Part shown: positions 34,366-44,039 of the stretch, one piece after another
How the letters are laid out: every line of letters starts with the position of its first letter
Numbering within the stretch: position 1 is the first letter of the stretch
Source of the DNA: an uncultured Lachnoclostridium sp.
GTDB lineage: Bacteria; Bacillota; Clostridia; Lachnospirales; Lachnospiraceae
DNA: 64,000 nt
Direction of reading: 5' to 3'
Assembly (NCBI GenBank): GCA_944381625.1
Contig: CALWLW010000014.1
Span: 1-64,000, forward strand
Notes under the pieces: model-generated
What the model was told of the DNA's origin: nothing
Databases searched by the model: none
What the model saw: the letters and a program-made list of their open reading frames with translations, nothing else
Program-made: the position numbers and the translations under genes

Positions 34366-35559
34366 ATGTATGAAAAGGAAATGGACGCGCTGCGGAAACT
34401 GTATGAAGCGGGAAAGTATGAAATGGCAATGTACAAGGATAAAATAGCGGATGTTCATTGTTTTGATTCTTATGAGGAATTTCAGAAGATCCCCTTTGCT
34501 TATAAGGATGAGATCCGACAGACGGAGGCCTTTGAGCGGACGACCTGTAAGAAGGACGAAGTTTATGGGATCTTCTCCAGCAGCGGCACAACCGGTAAAA
34601 AGACATATTATGTATACAGCAAGAAAGATAAAGAGGTACACGAGGAGTTTGTAAATACCTTCTACTCGGAGCTGGGAATCATGCCCGAGGATCTGGGAGG
34701 GGTCTTCGCTCCCATAGACACGGGCGTCATGGCGCATACGATGATGTGGCAGTTTACCACAAGAGGCGCGGGATATGTGAACTGCCCGGTGCCGTCGCCG
34801 GAAAATATGGTGGATCTGATCACTTCGGTTCCGGTCACGGTGGTGGCGACCAGGCCGGATGTGGTGTCCACCATTGCCTATAACGAGGAATGGATCAAAG
34901 CCGCCCAGGGTTCCAAGGTGAAAAAACTCATATTGGGAGGCGGTTTTATGTCCCGCGGACGCCGGAAGCTGCTGGAAACGGCGTGGGACGCCGAGGTTTA
35001 TAATATGTTCGGCATGAGCGAGATGTTCGGGCCCATGGCGGGAGAGTGCCGGAGGAAAAACGGCCAGCACTATCTGAACCAATATCTGTTCATCGAACTG
35101 ATCGACCCGGTGAGCAAGAAACCGGTGAAAGAAGGAGAGGCGGGCGTGGCCGTATACTCGACCCTTTGGGATAAGGGCTTCCCGCTTCTTCGGTACTGGA
35201 CAGACGATCTGATGAGCATTTCATATGAAAAATGCGCGTGCGGTTCTGAGCTGCCCAGGATCTTCTATCATGGACGGCTGGGAGACTGCATTACCGTGGG
35301 AGATAGGAGGATCTTCCCTGTGATGCTGGAGGAGATCCTGATGTCTTACGGGTTTATTCATGATTATCAGGCGGAGCAGTATGGACAGAAGGTAGTTGTG
35401 TCCATTGAGAAACCAGAGGATGCCGAGATCCCCGAAGCCATGGCAGCCAAGATCAGAGAGCTGTTTGGCTGTGAGGTGGAGATCAGAACCTTATTGCCCG
35501 GCGGCCTGCATTACGGCGGGCATGGCAAACGGTTTTTTGAAAGAAAAGAGCAGGCGTAG
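34366..35559 (+). CDS. PaaK/CapK-like adenylate-forming enzyme
   Basis: The 397-residue ANL-superfamily ligase has the P-loop SSSGTTGK, the aromatic/acid-binding motif YNMFGMSEMFGP and the adenylate motif LLRYWTDDLMSI. A short C-terminal domain ends at KRFFER. Relatives activate phenylacetate, other aryl acids or acyl groups as adenylates. It may activate an aromatic or amino-acid building block for the cluster. A GGGAGGACGAGG site precedes the start. Confidence 0.85.
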   Translation: MYEKEMDALRKLYEAGKYEMAMYKDKIADVHCFDSYEEFQKIPFAYKDEIRQTEAFERTTCKKDEVYGIFSSSGTTGKKTYYVYSKKDKEVHEEFVNTFYSELGIMPEDLGGVFAPIDTGVMAHTMMWQFTTRGAGYVNCPVPSPENMVDLITSVPVTVVATRPDVVSTIAYNEEWIKAAQGSKVKKLILGGGFMSRGRRKLLETAWDAEVYNMFGMSEMFGPMAGECRRKNGQHYLNQYLFIELIDPVSKKPVKEGEAGVAVYSTLWDKGFPLLRYWTDDLMSISYEKCACGSELPRIFYHGRLGDCITVGDRRIFPVMLEEILMSYGFIHDYQAEQYGQKVVVSIEKPEDAEIPEAMAAKIRELFGCEVEIRTLLPGGLHYGGHGKRFFERKEQA

Positions 35560-35599
35560 GGCAAAGCACAGTATGTAAAAAGACAGGCGGGAGCGGACG

Positions 35600-36379
35600 A
35601 TGGAGGAAGTTTCTTTAAAATATCTGGAAGTTCAAATTACGGATTCGTGCAATCTGAACTGTAAAGGGTGCTCCCACTGCGCGGGCATCGTGAAGGGACA
35701 GCAGCATGTGCCGCTGGAGGTATTTGAGAAGGATCTGGTGCGTCTGAAGGAACTGATTCCTGACATAGAGAAAATCAGGATCCTGGGGGGCGAACCCTTC
35801 CTGAATCCCCGATTGACGGAATATGTCCGGTTTGCCCGAAGCGTCTACAAAGAATCGGACATTCGGATCACCACCAATGGGACGCTGATTCTATCAAAAG
35901 ATAAAGAATTTTTTGAAGAACTGAAGGCTTGCCGTATCGGCCTGGACATATCGGTCTATCCGCCCACCCATAAGGCGCTGGACAGGATAGAGGAACTGTT
36001 GGATTCCCATGGAATCGCTTATAAATGCACGCAGAAGATCGAAAAATTTGCCAAGAGGATCAACCTGGCCGGAGATTCAGATATGGAAGAGGCGTTTGAT
36101 AGCTGCAACAGCAATATGTGCAATTTTCTGCGGAAAGGCGTGTTAAGCCCCTGCCCCGCTCCGGTGATCCTGGAGTGGCTGGCGGATTATTTTGGATTTG
36201 AAGCGGATACGGAGCCTGGGAAATTGAACCTGCACGATCTGTCTCTGAACGGCAGGGATGTGGTCCGCTTTTTAAATTCTCCCAATCCGGTATGCCGTTA
36301 TTGTACGGAAATGGAATTTTTTGACTGGCAGCAGAATGCTTCTCCAAAGCTGGAGGATTGGGTAGTAAGGAAAGGGTAA
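35600..36379 (+). CDS. Radical SAM protein
   Basis: The 259-residue protein has the iron-sulfur motif CNLNCKGC (Cys17, Cys21, Cys24) and GGEPFLN for SAM binding. Further cysteines (CNSNMC near 170, SPCP near 185 and VCRYC near 230) suggest auxiliary clusters, as in SPASM/Twitch proteins. It starts 40 bases after the ligase gene and is followed one base later by a B12-type radical SAM gene. Substrate unknown. Confidence 0.88.
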   Translation: MEEVSLKYLEVQITDSCNLNCKGCSHCAGIVKGQQHVPLEVFEKDLVRLKELIPDIEKIRILGGEPFLNPRLTEYVRFARSVYKESDIRITTNGTLILSKDKEFFEELKACRIGLDISVYPPTHKALDRIEELLDSHGIAYKCTQKIEKFAKRINLAGDSDMEEAFDSCNSNMCNFLRKGVLSPCPAPVILEWLADYFGFEADTEPGKLNLHDLSLNGRDVVRFLNSPNPVCRYCTEMEFFDWQQNASPKLEDWVVRKG

Positions 36380-36380
36380 C

Positions 36381-38315
36381 ATGAAAGATATACTATTGGT
36401 GATTCCAAGGGAGCGGGATTATCTGCACCGGGAGGCGCTGATCCCTCCGGGCATCGCGTACATCAACGGGGCGCTGAGAAGCGCGGGGCTGCCGGTAAGC
36501 TGCGTAAACTTGAATTTCCGCGAAGGGGACGAAAAAGAGATCTTAAAAGAGCTGATAACAGAGAAAGCTATCGGCTATGTGCTGTGCGGAGGAACGGCGT
36601 TTAACGCGGGGGAGATCAGGCGCTGTTTTGCCTGTTCAAAGGAGATACAGCCGGACGTGGTATGTATCGGCGGAGGAGCAGGTTACACATCGGCCCCGGA
36701 ATATTTCCTGGGCGTCACCGGCGCGGATATTGCGGTGCTGGGCGAAGGCGAGGTTACGGAAATCGAACTGCTGAAAGCGCTGGACGAGGGGACAGATCTG
36801 CGGAAGGTGGACGGGATCCTGTACAGGGACGGAGAAGAGATCATAAAAACCGCGCCCAGAAAGGTTGTGGAGGATCTCAATGAAATCCCGTTTCCCTCCT
36901 ACGAGGAACTGGGGATCGAGCAGTATTTTGAGAATGAAAAAAACTATGATTCTTCCGCGCTGTTTGACTATTCCTATACCCAGGAGCCCCGCGTGCTCCC
37001 TATGTTTCTGGGGAGAAGCTGTCCTTTCGGATGTAAGTTCTGCTTTCATACCACGGGAAGAAAGTACAGGAACCGTTCTCTGGACAATTTCTTTGAAGAA
37101 CTGGACATGTGGATCGAGAAGTACCGCATCAATGGAATCCTTCTCATGGATGAGCTTTTTGGCGGCAGCGAGGCCGTGATCCTGGAATTTTGCCGCCGGA
37201 TCAAGGAATATCACATCAACTGGGTGGCGGAGATCCGGGTGGAGCTGGCTACGGAAAAAGCGCTGCGGGCCATGAAGGAGAGTGGCTGTACGCATATTCA
37301 GTTTGGTCTGGAAAGCATGTCCGCCCACGTACTGAAGAATATGAACAAAAACATCAGTACGGAGCAGATCGAACGGGCGTTGGAGATATCCTATGAATTG
37401 AATATCCATGTGTTCGGCAACTTCATCTTCGGGGCGGAGGCGGAGGATCAGGAATCGTTTCTGACCACGTACAACTGGTGGAACAGGCACAGAAAATACC
37501 AGATCCGTCTGCTGAATATCATGCTTTACCCCGGCTCGGAATATTTTAAAAACAGCCTTGAAAGAGGCCTGCTGGGGGACAAGGGTCGTTTCCTGGAAGA
37601 ACATATGCCGGTGGTGAACATGTCGAAAATGTCCGATTTTGAGTGGGACAGGATGCGGCGGGTTATACGGATGACGAACACCGACAATGTTTTCTTTGGA
37701 CGGATCGAGGACATCAAGGAAGAGCAGGAGGAGCTGACCGTGACGGTCAGATGCTGCCACTGTAAAAAGACCTTTCCTGTGCCGCACGTGAAAAAAGAAA
37801 AGCGGTTCAGCGGAAGGGACATACTGACGGTGTGCCCCCACTGCGGCAGAAATAACCGGTTCAATTTCGAGAACTTTGAAGATATTATGACCCATGAGAT
37901 CATGTGCCAGTGGATCGCCAACCAGGCGGAGGGGCGTCATTGCAGAGAGTGGCTGGAACAGTGCGGCTACAAGAAAATCGGGGTGTGGGGCAGCTCCGTG
38001 CTGGCGGAGTTGTTTGTGAAGCAGCTGAAGGGAGATGTGGAAATTTCCTATATTACTGGCCCGAACACAGACCGCATGTCGGCGTATTCTTATCTTGGCA
38101 GGAATCTTGAGATTGTGGAGCCGAAAGGGACGACCCTGCGGGACGTGGACGCGCTGGTGGTCACGGACGCCTCTGAATATGTACGGTCTGTGGATCTGAT
38201 CAGGAACGCTGGATATGAGGGGAACATCGATTCCCTCGTTAATTTTGTGTTCCAGATGGAATACCACTTAATCATACCGGAGGGAAAAAGCCGGATGGAG
38301 ATTATGGAACCATAG
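36381..38315 (+). CDS. B12-binding-domain radical SAM protein with zinc ribbon and Rossmann-like tail
   Basis: The 644-residue protein is mosaic. An N-terminal cobalamin-binding-like Rossmann domain (1-170) lacks the DxHxxG motif. A radical SAM core has CPFGCKFC (Cys214, 218, 221). A zinc-ribbon follows, with CCHC at about 457 and CPHCG at about 485. A C-terminal Rossmann-like domain (IGVWGSSVLAELFVKQL, about 531) resembles the tail of some sugar C-methyltransferases. It may methylate or rearrange an sp3 carbon. It begins one base after the preceding radical SAM gene. Confidence 0.87.
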   Translation: MKDILLVIPRERDYLHREALIPPGIAYINGALRSAGLPVSCVNLNFREGDEKEILKELITEKAIGYVLCGGTAFNAGEIRRCFACSKEIQPDVVCIGGGAGYTSAPEYFLGVTGADIAVLGEGEVTEIELLKALDEGTDLRKVDGILYRDGEEIIKTAPRKVVEDLNEIPFPSYEELGIEQYFENEKNYDSSALFDYSYTQEPRVLPMFLGRSCPFGCKFCFHTTGRKYRNRSLDNFFEELDMWIEKYRINGILLMDELFGGSEAVILEFCRRIKEYHINWVAEIRVELATEKALRAMKESGCTHIQFGLESMSAHVLKNMNKNISTEQIERALEISYELNIHVFGNFIFGAEAEDQESFLTTYNWWNRHRKYQIRLLNIMLYPGSEYFKNSLERGLLGDKGRFLEEHMPVVNMSKMSDFEWDRMRRVIRMTNTDNVFFGRIEDIKEEQEELTVTVRCCHCKKTFPVPHVKKEKRFSGRDILTVCPHCGRNNRFNFENFEDIMTHEIMCQWIANQAEGRHCREWLEQCGYKKIGVWGSSVLAELFVKQLKGDVEISYITGPNTDRMSAYSYLGRNLEIVEPKGTTLRDVDALVVTDASEYVRSVDLIRNAGYEGNIDSLVNFVFQMEYHLIIPEGKSRMEIMEP

Positions 38316-38317
38316 AG

Positions 38318-39250
38318 ATGAACGGGGAAATGATTGAAACTTTAAAGGAAGAAGCGCAGGGCAGGCTGGGGGAGAGACTGGCCTTTTCCCCTTTAAACGG
38401 CGGCTCTTCCAACTTGTCTTTCCAGGGGAAGGGCGAAGACGGGAAAAAATATGTGGTAAAGTTCCAGCGCCATGTGCCTGGATTGGAAGTACAGCGCCGT
38501 CTGAGAGAATATCTGGACCGGCGGGATCAGGACCATCCCCGCCTGATCCTGGCGTTTCCTTCCCGCCGGATGCCGGAGGCGTATCTCACTGTCTCCGAAT
38601 GGATGGAAGGAAGTCCGCTTTTATTGGAAGGGGAAAGTATGACTCTTTCGGAACTGAGGAAAAGAGCGCAGCAGGCTGCCGGGACGGTGAAAAGACTGCA
38701 CCGGGTCAGCCTCTCAGATCTCCCGGACAAAAGCATATGGGAGCAGGACTCCGGACAGGACGCGGCGAGGGCGCTGCTGGCGTCGACAAAGGAGGACTTT
38801 CCTTACCGGGAGCAGTTTTTCCGGGCTGTCCAGGAGGGCATGGATCATATCTCCTCTCCCAGAGGAATTGTGCATTTGGATCTTCGGCCGGATAACATGG
38901 TGTTTTCGGATGATGCATGCAGGCTGATGGATATGGAGACCCTGTCCGTGGATCATATTTGGGCGGATTTTTCGTACGCGGTGGAGATCAATTTCCCGAA
39001 GGAACGGGTTTTCTGGCTGTTGTTCCTGGACAGCTATTTTGACGGAGGGATTCCCCTTGAATTCTGGAAAGAGACCAGGGAGCATGTTTTGATAAAGTTT
39101 TTATCTCTCCTGCGGCTGGACAGGAAAACGGGAAACCCAGGGCGTCAATATGCGCTGGCAGAGAAAATTTACAGGGATTATGACGGATTTCAGAGTTACG
39201 AGCCCCTGTGGATGAAAGAGACCATGGCGGCGCTTGGATCGCAGGGATAG
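38318..39250 (+). CDS. Aminoglycoside/choline-type phosphotransferase (APH fold)
   Basis: The 310-residue protein-kinase-like small-molecule kinase has an ATP Lys in YVVKFQRH, the catalytic loop IVHLDLRPDNMVF (HxDxxxxN) and a metal-binding Asp in LMDMET. It probably phosphorylates a hydroxyl or amine intermediate rather than an antibiotic, judging by context. A second, divergent APH-fold gene lies 7 kb downstream in the same cluster. Confidence 0.85.
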   Translation: MNGEMIETLKEEAQGRLGERLAFSPLNGGSSNLSFQGKGEDGKKYVVKFQRHVPGLEVQRRLREYLDRRDQDHPRLILAFPSRRMPEAYLTVSEWMEGSPLLLEGESMTLSELRKRAQQAAGTVKRLHRVSLSDLPDKSIWEQDSGQDAARALLASTKEDFPYREQFFRAVQEGMDHISSPRGIVHLDLRPDNMVFSDDACRLMDMETLSVDHIWADFSYAVEINFPKERVFWLLFLDSYFDGGIPLEFWKETREHVLIKFLSLLRLDRKTGNPGRQYALAEKIYRDYDGFQSYEPLWMKETMAALGSQG

Positions 39251-39272
39251 AGAAGAACGAGAGGAAAGAAAC

Positions 39273-40715
39273 GTGGAGCAGGTTGTAAGGTTAAGAGATG
39301 AGTTTGATATAGACAGGCTTGCCAATCTGGAGGGAACAGGGCTGTACCAGACGGGCAGATCCGTGGTGTGGGAAACTGACGGGAAGGAGACCGACCTTGG
39401 GGATATCCCGCGCCTGAAAGACTGGATGGAGGACAGCCGCAAAAAGGCGGATTATAAAAAGGTAAAATTTATCAATCAGATTTTGTGCCAGTATGATTTT
39501 GCCAGGAAAAATGACCGCGCGGAGCATTTTCCGGAGATGTTCCAGATTGAACATACGGATCTGTGCAATAGCCGCTGTATCATGTGCAATCATTTTTTTA
39601 CAAAGAACCATGGATGCTCTTTTCTGTCCATGGAGGCGGTCCGCGAGATCGAGAGGTACCTTCCGTACGCCAGGTATCTAGCGCTGAACGGGATCGGGGA
39701 GCCTTTTCTTCATCCGCAGATCATGGACATTATGGAAATATATGAGAAATACGGGATTCAGATGACGACGAATACGAACCTTTCTGTCATGAACCCTGAG
39801 CTGGCCGCTATCATCAACCGGACGTTTACCGACATCCAGATCTCCTGCGACGCGGCGGACAAGGAGACCTACGAGGCGATTCGCAGAGGCTTAAGCTTTG
39901 AGAAGTTCAAGGCGAACGCGGAGATGTTAAGAAGCGCGGGAAACGTGGAGATCTGCATGGCAACGGTGGTGATGCGTCAGAATATTTTACAGCTTCCGCA
40001 GATTGTGGAGTTCGCCGCAGACCTGGGATGCGATAAGGTGGTGCTTCTGGATCTGAACACCAGCAAGCTGTTGGAGAACCTGAACGATACTATCAAGAGC
40101 TTCCCGCGGACGGCGGGACGGTACATGGAAGAGGCCAGGGAAGCCGCCGACAGAAGAGGGGTGATCCTTCACACCCTGGATTATATCCAGTCCTTCCAGA
40201 ACGCGCCGAATGGGGACGAACTGGAAAGAGAGAGGGAACACATCTTAAAGAGCCCGTTGTATCCTGACGACGCTCTGGCGGAGAAGCTGTACAGGATGTA
40301 TGAAGAGCTGGGATTTGAAGCTCCCTGCTTCCTGGCGGCGGATACGGATTATTGCAGGCCGGGCCGGTATGATTCCGTGGGATACTGTCAGTTTATTGAG
40401 AACCGGCCCTTCATATCGGCCCAGGGGGACGTGTTCAATTGCTGTACCAGAAGGATGCATTCCATGGGGAATCTGAATACCATGGAGTTTGCCAGGATCT
40501 GGAACGGCGACGCTCTCTGTAAAATGAGGAATATTTTTAATCACGGAAAGCTTCCATACTATTGCACAGGGTGCACCTATCTCAGAAGCAATCTCATGGT
40601 TGACCGTATTCAGATGGGGAAAGTTGATCAGGATTTCTACGTGGATTTGTATGATCAGCTCAGGATGGACATCATCAGTAAAAATCTGGGAGACAAGAAG
40701 AATGAATACATATGA
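39273..40715 (+). CDS. Radical SAM/SPASM domain protein
   Basis: The 480-residue enzyme has CNSRCIMC (Cys98, 102, 105) and an LNGIGEPFLHP SAM-binding segment. A SPASM-like C-terminal region has NCC near residue 388 and YYCTGC near 430. SPASM enzymes commonly modify peptides or alcohols by hydrogen abstraction. A GTG start at 39273 is chosen because GAGGAAAG lies upstream and it clears the previous stop. The last 14 bases overlap the next gene. Confidence 0.85.
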   Translation: MEQVVRLRDEFDIDRLANLEGTGLYQTGRSVVWETDGKETDLGDIPRLKDWMEDSRKKADYKKVKFINQILCQYDFARKNDRAEHFPEMFQIEHTDLCNSRCIMCNHFFTKNHGCSFLSMEAVREIERYLPYARYLALNGIGEPFLHPQIMDIMEIYEKYGIQMTTNTNLSVMNPELAAIINRTFTDIQISCDAADKETYEAIRRGLSFEKFKANAEMLRSAGNVEICMATVVMRQNILQLPQIVEFAADLGCDKVVLLDLNTSKLLENLNDTIKSFPRTAGRYMEEAREAADRRGVILHTLDYIQSFQNAPNGDELEREREHILKSPLYPDDALAEKLYRMYEELGFEAPCFLAADTDYCRPGRYDSVGYCQFIENRPFISAQGDVFNCCTRRMHSMGNLNTMEFARIWNGDALCKMRNIFNHGKLPYYCTGCTYLRSNLMVDRIQMGKVDQDFYVDLYDQLRMDIISKNLGDKKNEYI

Positions 40716-41826
40716 TATGTCGGTGGTTATACCCACGTTTAACCGGGCGTATTTACTGGAAAAACTGCTGGAATCTTTGTACGCTGCAAGAGAACATTAT
40801 AAATATGGAAAGACGGAAGTCATTGTCATCGACAGTTCCAAAGGCGAGGAACTGCAAAAAATCAAGGAAGCGTGCAAAAGGTATGACGCGCGTTATCTGG
40901 AGGGCACGGATTCCGTAAGACAGAAACGGAACCTGGGGATCAGGAGCGCCCGGTATCCTTACATAGTATTTGAAGATTCAGACGTGGTGGTGGATCAGGA
41001 TTTATTCAACTATCATGCGGAAACCTACAGGAAGAGCACGCCGGAAGAGCGCGTGGCAGGTTCTTTTGGACTCACGGTATTTACCGGGGAGGACAATCTG
41101 GTCTGGAAGATTATCCAGTATACGACCCTTACAGATTCTTTTTCTTTCGCGGAAAAATGGCCCTATCAAGAATGGACCATTGGGAATAACGTCAGCTTTA
41201 AAAAAGAAGTCCTGGAGGAAGTAAACCTGTTTGAGGAGGCGTTTCCGTTCAAGCTTGGCGCGGACGACCTGGATTTGAGCTACCGCATTACCCATGCAGG
41301 ATACAGGATCAAATCCCAGCCGAAAGCGGTGGCCTATCACAGCAAGGATACCTGGAAGAAATGGAAGCTGGTTCGGGAGCGGGCCAAACGCTGGGGAAGG
41401 ATGGAATACTATATTTCCCAAAGGCATCCGCAGATTTTTATTAACCGTTTTCCCAAAACTGAACTGATTGTGCCGCTTCTGCTGCTCCTGTGCGGGATCA
41501 CGGCGGGCGCGCTCAGATCCTGGGTCCCCCTGCTTGCCTTTGTGCTGGGGATGGTGGGAATCATCGCGGGCACCTATGTGCTGGACACGGCGGAAAGCGA
41601 TAAAAAGAATCCCTTTTACTATCTGACGGCAAAGCTTCTGGACTTTCACTATTATTACGGCCATGTATTTGAGGGATTGAAAAACCGCAGCCTTTGCGGG
41701 ATCTATAAGCAGATGTCTTTCTCTGGCGGACAGACGCGGATGATTTTGAAAAAAGAAACCAAAAGAATGACCCTGCTGTTTGTGAACATGGTGATCATGC
41801 TGGCGGTGATCGTGTTTGGAACGTAG
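40702..41826 (+). CDS. Family 2 glycosyltransferase with C-terminal membrane helices
   Basis: The 374-residue GT2 enzyme has VVIPTFNRAYLL, the DSD motif in FEDSDVVVD, and GADDLDLSYR. Two membrane helices (about 258-300) and a late helix at the C-terminus put it at the inner face of the membrane. It is a paralogue of the next gene. Such topology fits transfer onto a lipid or polyprenyl carrier. Confidence 0.88.
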   Translation: MNTYDMSVVIPTFNRAYLLEKLLESLYAAREHYKYGKTEVIVIDSSKGEELQKIKEACKRYDARYLEGTDSVRQKRNLGIRSARYPYIVFEDSDVVVDQDLFNYHAETYRKSTPEERVAGSFGLTVFTGEDNLVWKIIQYTTLTDSFSFAEKWPYQEWTIGNNVSFKKEVLEEVNLFEEAFPFKLGADDLDLSYRITHAGYRIKSQPKAVAYHSKDTWKKWKLVRERAKRWGRMEYYISQRHPQIFINRFPKTELIVPLLLLLCGITAGALRSWVPLLAFVLGMVGIIAGTYVLDTAESDKKNPFYYLTAKLLDFHYYYGHVFEGLKNRSLCGIYKQMSFSGGQTRMILKKETKRMTLLFVNMVIMLAVIVFGT

Positions 41827-41874
41827 GAAGATGCCTGACGATACAGTTATCAATAGAAACGGGTGGGAACGCAT

Positions 41875-42999
41875 ATGGAGATAGATGGAATCAGCATCGT
41901 GGTCGCGACAAAGGGAAGAGTGAGCCTGTTGGAAGAACTTCTGCAAGGGATTCAGGCCGCAAGGGAGAACTATGAGAAGCCCTGCGAGGTGATCCTCGTG
42001 GACGACTCATCGAAAGATGATCAGGAGAAAATAGAAGTTCTCTGTGAAAAATACGACGCAAAACTGGAAAAATACACCAATTCTGTGGCCATGAAAAGAA
42101 CGCACGGCGTGGACACAGCGAAATATAATCTCATATTATTTCTGGATTCCGACTGCAAGCCAGTCCCGGAAATCCTGAAAAGACACAGCGAGTGTTATGC
42201 GGATGAAAAAGTGGGCGCCGCGGCGGGGCCGTTGATTTTTGAAGGAGAGGAAAACTGGTTCTGGAAATGCGTGACGCTGACGCCGTTTCTCATTTGCTTC
42301 AAGATGCCCCTCTGGGGAGAGACGGTTCCGTGGGGAGCTACGGCCAATTTTTCCGTAAGAAAAGAGGTGTTCTATGAAGCGGGCGGCTTTTCCAGCGACT
42401 TCCCCAATAAGCCGGGAGGAGAGGACGTGGATCTGGGCCTGATGATCACAAAGGCCGGATATATCATTCGGTCCTTGCCGGACGCGGTCGTTTATCACGC
42501 GAAGGAGACCTGGTCCCAGGTGAAGCCCATGTACAAACGGGCATGGCATTACGGCGCCGCGGACTACTATCTGGTCAACCGCCATCAGGAGATGGTGTGC
42601 GACGCGGTGCCCAGAAGAACTGTGATCGCATTCTGGATGACTCTGGTCTTTCTTCTGTTCGGCGTCTTCGCTTCGCCATGGTATCTTCTGGGGATCCCTC
42701 TGTGGTACGCGCTGGATATTCTGATCATGTCGGGCATCATGTGCAGAACGGGCTTTGAAAAGTCCGGATTCTTCCAACAGTGCGTGGTTCAGACGATCAT
42801 CATTGTGAATGAGCTGGGGTATGTGGTGAACTGCCTGCGGCACGGGAAACCGGGGTACATTGGCAGGCAGATCGTATATTTTGAAAACCAGCTGAAAGGC
42901 ACCATGACAAACGGCCACGCCACCTTCTGGCGGTTCACGGCCAGTTATGCAATTGTTCTCGCAGGCATTGTGCTTGGCAAAATCTTTCATATTTTATAG
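41875..42999 (+). CDS. Family 2 glycosyltransferase with C-terminal membrane helices
   Basis: The 374-residue paralogue of the preceding GT2 has SIVVATKGRVSLLEELL, LDSDCKP (DXD), GGEDVDLGL, and membrane helices at about 242-280 and near the C-terminus. Similar length and architecture suggest a tandem duplication followed by divergence, so two different sugars or steps are likely. ATG 41875 has only a weak upstream ribosome site. Confidence 0.87.
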   Translation: MEIDGISIVVATKGRVSLLEELLQGIQAARENYEKPCEVILVDDSSKDDQEKIEVLCEKYDAKLEKYTNSVAMKRTHGVDTAKYNLILFLDSDCKPVPEILKRHSECYADEKVGAAAGPLIFEGEENWFWKCVTLTPFLICFKMPLWGETVPWGATANFSVRKEVFYEAGGFSSDFPNKPGGEDVDLGLMITKAGYIIRSLPDAVVYHAKETWSQVKPMYKRAWHYGAADYYLVNRHQEMVCDAVPRRTVIAFWMTLVFLLFGVFASPWYLLGIPLWYALDILIMSGIMCRTGFEKSGFFQQCVVQTIIIVNELGYVVNCLRHGKPGYIGRQIVYFENQLKGTMTNGHATFWRFTASYAIVLAGIVLGKIFHIL

Positions 43000-43046
43000 G
43001 GGACGTGTCCTCCGGGCGCTGGTACCGGAGGCGTGAGGGAGAAGAG

Positions 43047-44033
43047 ATGAAAAAGATATTCTTATATTTCAGGACGTCGGAGTGGTACGACTCCAAGATC
43101 CCGCTGGCCATGTGCGTGGGCCTTTATGCGCTGCTTTATGAACCGCAGATTCTGGAAAAACGGGATTTAATCCTATGGTACATCGCATATTTTCTGTTTT
43201 GTATCATCTATTTCGCGTTCAATTATCTGTTCAATGATTATTCCGATCTGGAGGAGGACCGGAGGGCCGGAAAAGAAAAAGTGATTCACAGTGTAGACCG
43301 CCGGTGGTCGCTTCTGATCCTATGTATCCTTCCGGTTCTGGGAGTCCTGGAGCTGTTCGCGGCAACGGGCCGGCACTGGACTACCCTGCTGGTAAGTCTG
43401 GTGTGCTATGTCCTGGGGATGTCCTATTCGGCCAAAGGGATCCGGATGAAAGAGCGGGGAATCTGGGGCCTGGTCTTTTCCGCGTTTGCCCAGAGAAATA
43501 CGCCGGTGCTGATTACGTTTTCGTTCCTGCATATGCGTATGGATCATTTTATCTGCTGGATGGCGGTATGCTTTGTCAACGGCCTCAGATATATCCTGAT
43601 CCATCAGTATATAGACCGGGAAAATGACAAAAAGGTGGGAATACATACATTTGTATTGGATAGGAATATTTCCATAAAAAAGGGGATCTGGTGCTCGCTG
43701 GCGGTGGAGATGCTTTCTGTCATCTGGCTCTTCGCGGGAGAGTGGAAGGTGATGGCGGTGACGGGGGTCATTTATGCGGTCGTCTGTATTCTTAACTGGA
43801 ACTTTACGGAAAAAGTGCTGAAAGCCTCTTACTTCTATTCCTACGCCTGCGTGCCGTTGGAGGACTTATACAACGTATTTATGCCGCTGCTGCTCACCTG
43901 CGGTTATGCGGTGAAAAGCGGATACTATCTTCTGATTCCGCTGACCGTATTGTACCTGATCGCGCCATTGTGCAGAAAAATTTATATGCCAATGATGTCT
44001 GTGTGGAAAATGCTCCATGGGGAAATGAGTTGA
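43047..44033 (+). CDS. UbiA family prenyltransferase
   Basis: The 328-residue polytopic membrane enzyme has both Mg-diphosphate motifs of the UbiA family: NDYSDLEED (63-71, NDxxDxxxD) and DRENDKKVG (190-198, DxxxD). These enzymes join a prenyl diphosphate to an aromatic or other acceptor in the membrane. With idi and the reductase-like gene in the same operon, it probably makes a prenylated intermediate. GGGAGAAGAG supports ATG 43047. Confidence 0.88.
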   Translation: MKKIFLYFRTSEWYDSKIPLAMCVGLYALLYEPQILEKRDLILWYIAYFLFCIIYFAFNYLFNDYSDLEEDRRAGKEKVIHSVDRRWSLLILCILPVLGVLELFAATGRHWTTLLVSLVCYVLGMSYSAKGIRMKERGIWGLVFSAFAQRNTPVLITFSFLHMRMDHFICWMAVCFVNGLRYILIHQYIDRENDKKVGIHTFVLDRNISIKKGIWCSLAVEMLSVIWLFAGEWKVMAVTGVIYAVVCILNWNFTEKVLKASYFYSYACVPLEDLYNVFMPLLLTCGYAVKSGYYLLIPLTVLYLIAPLCRKIYMPMMSVWKMLHGEMS

Positions 44034-44039
44034 TGTGGT

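Noticed and set aside
38318-39250. Aminoglycoside resistance gene
   Set aside because: The APH fold is clear, but its place inside a biosynthetic operon and lack of close resistance-family motifs favour a metabolic kinase.
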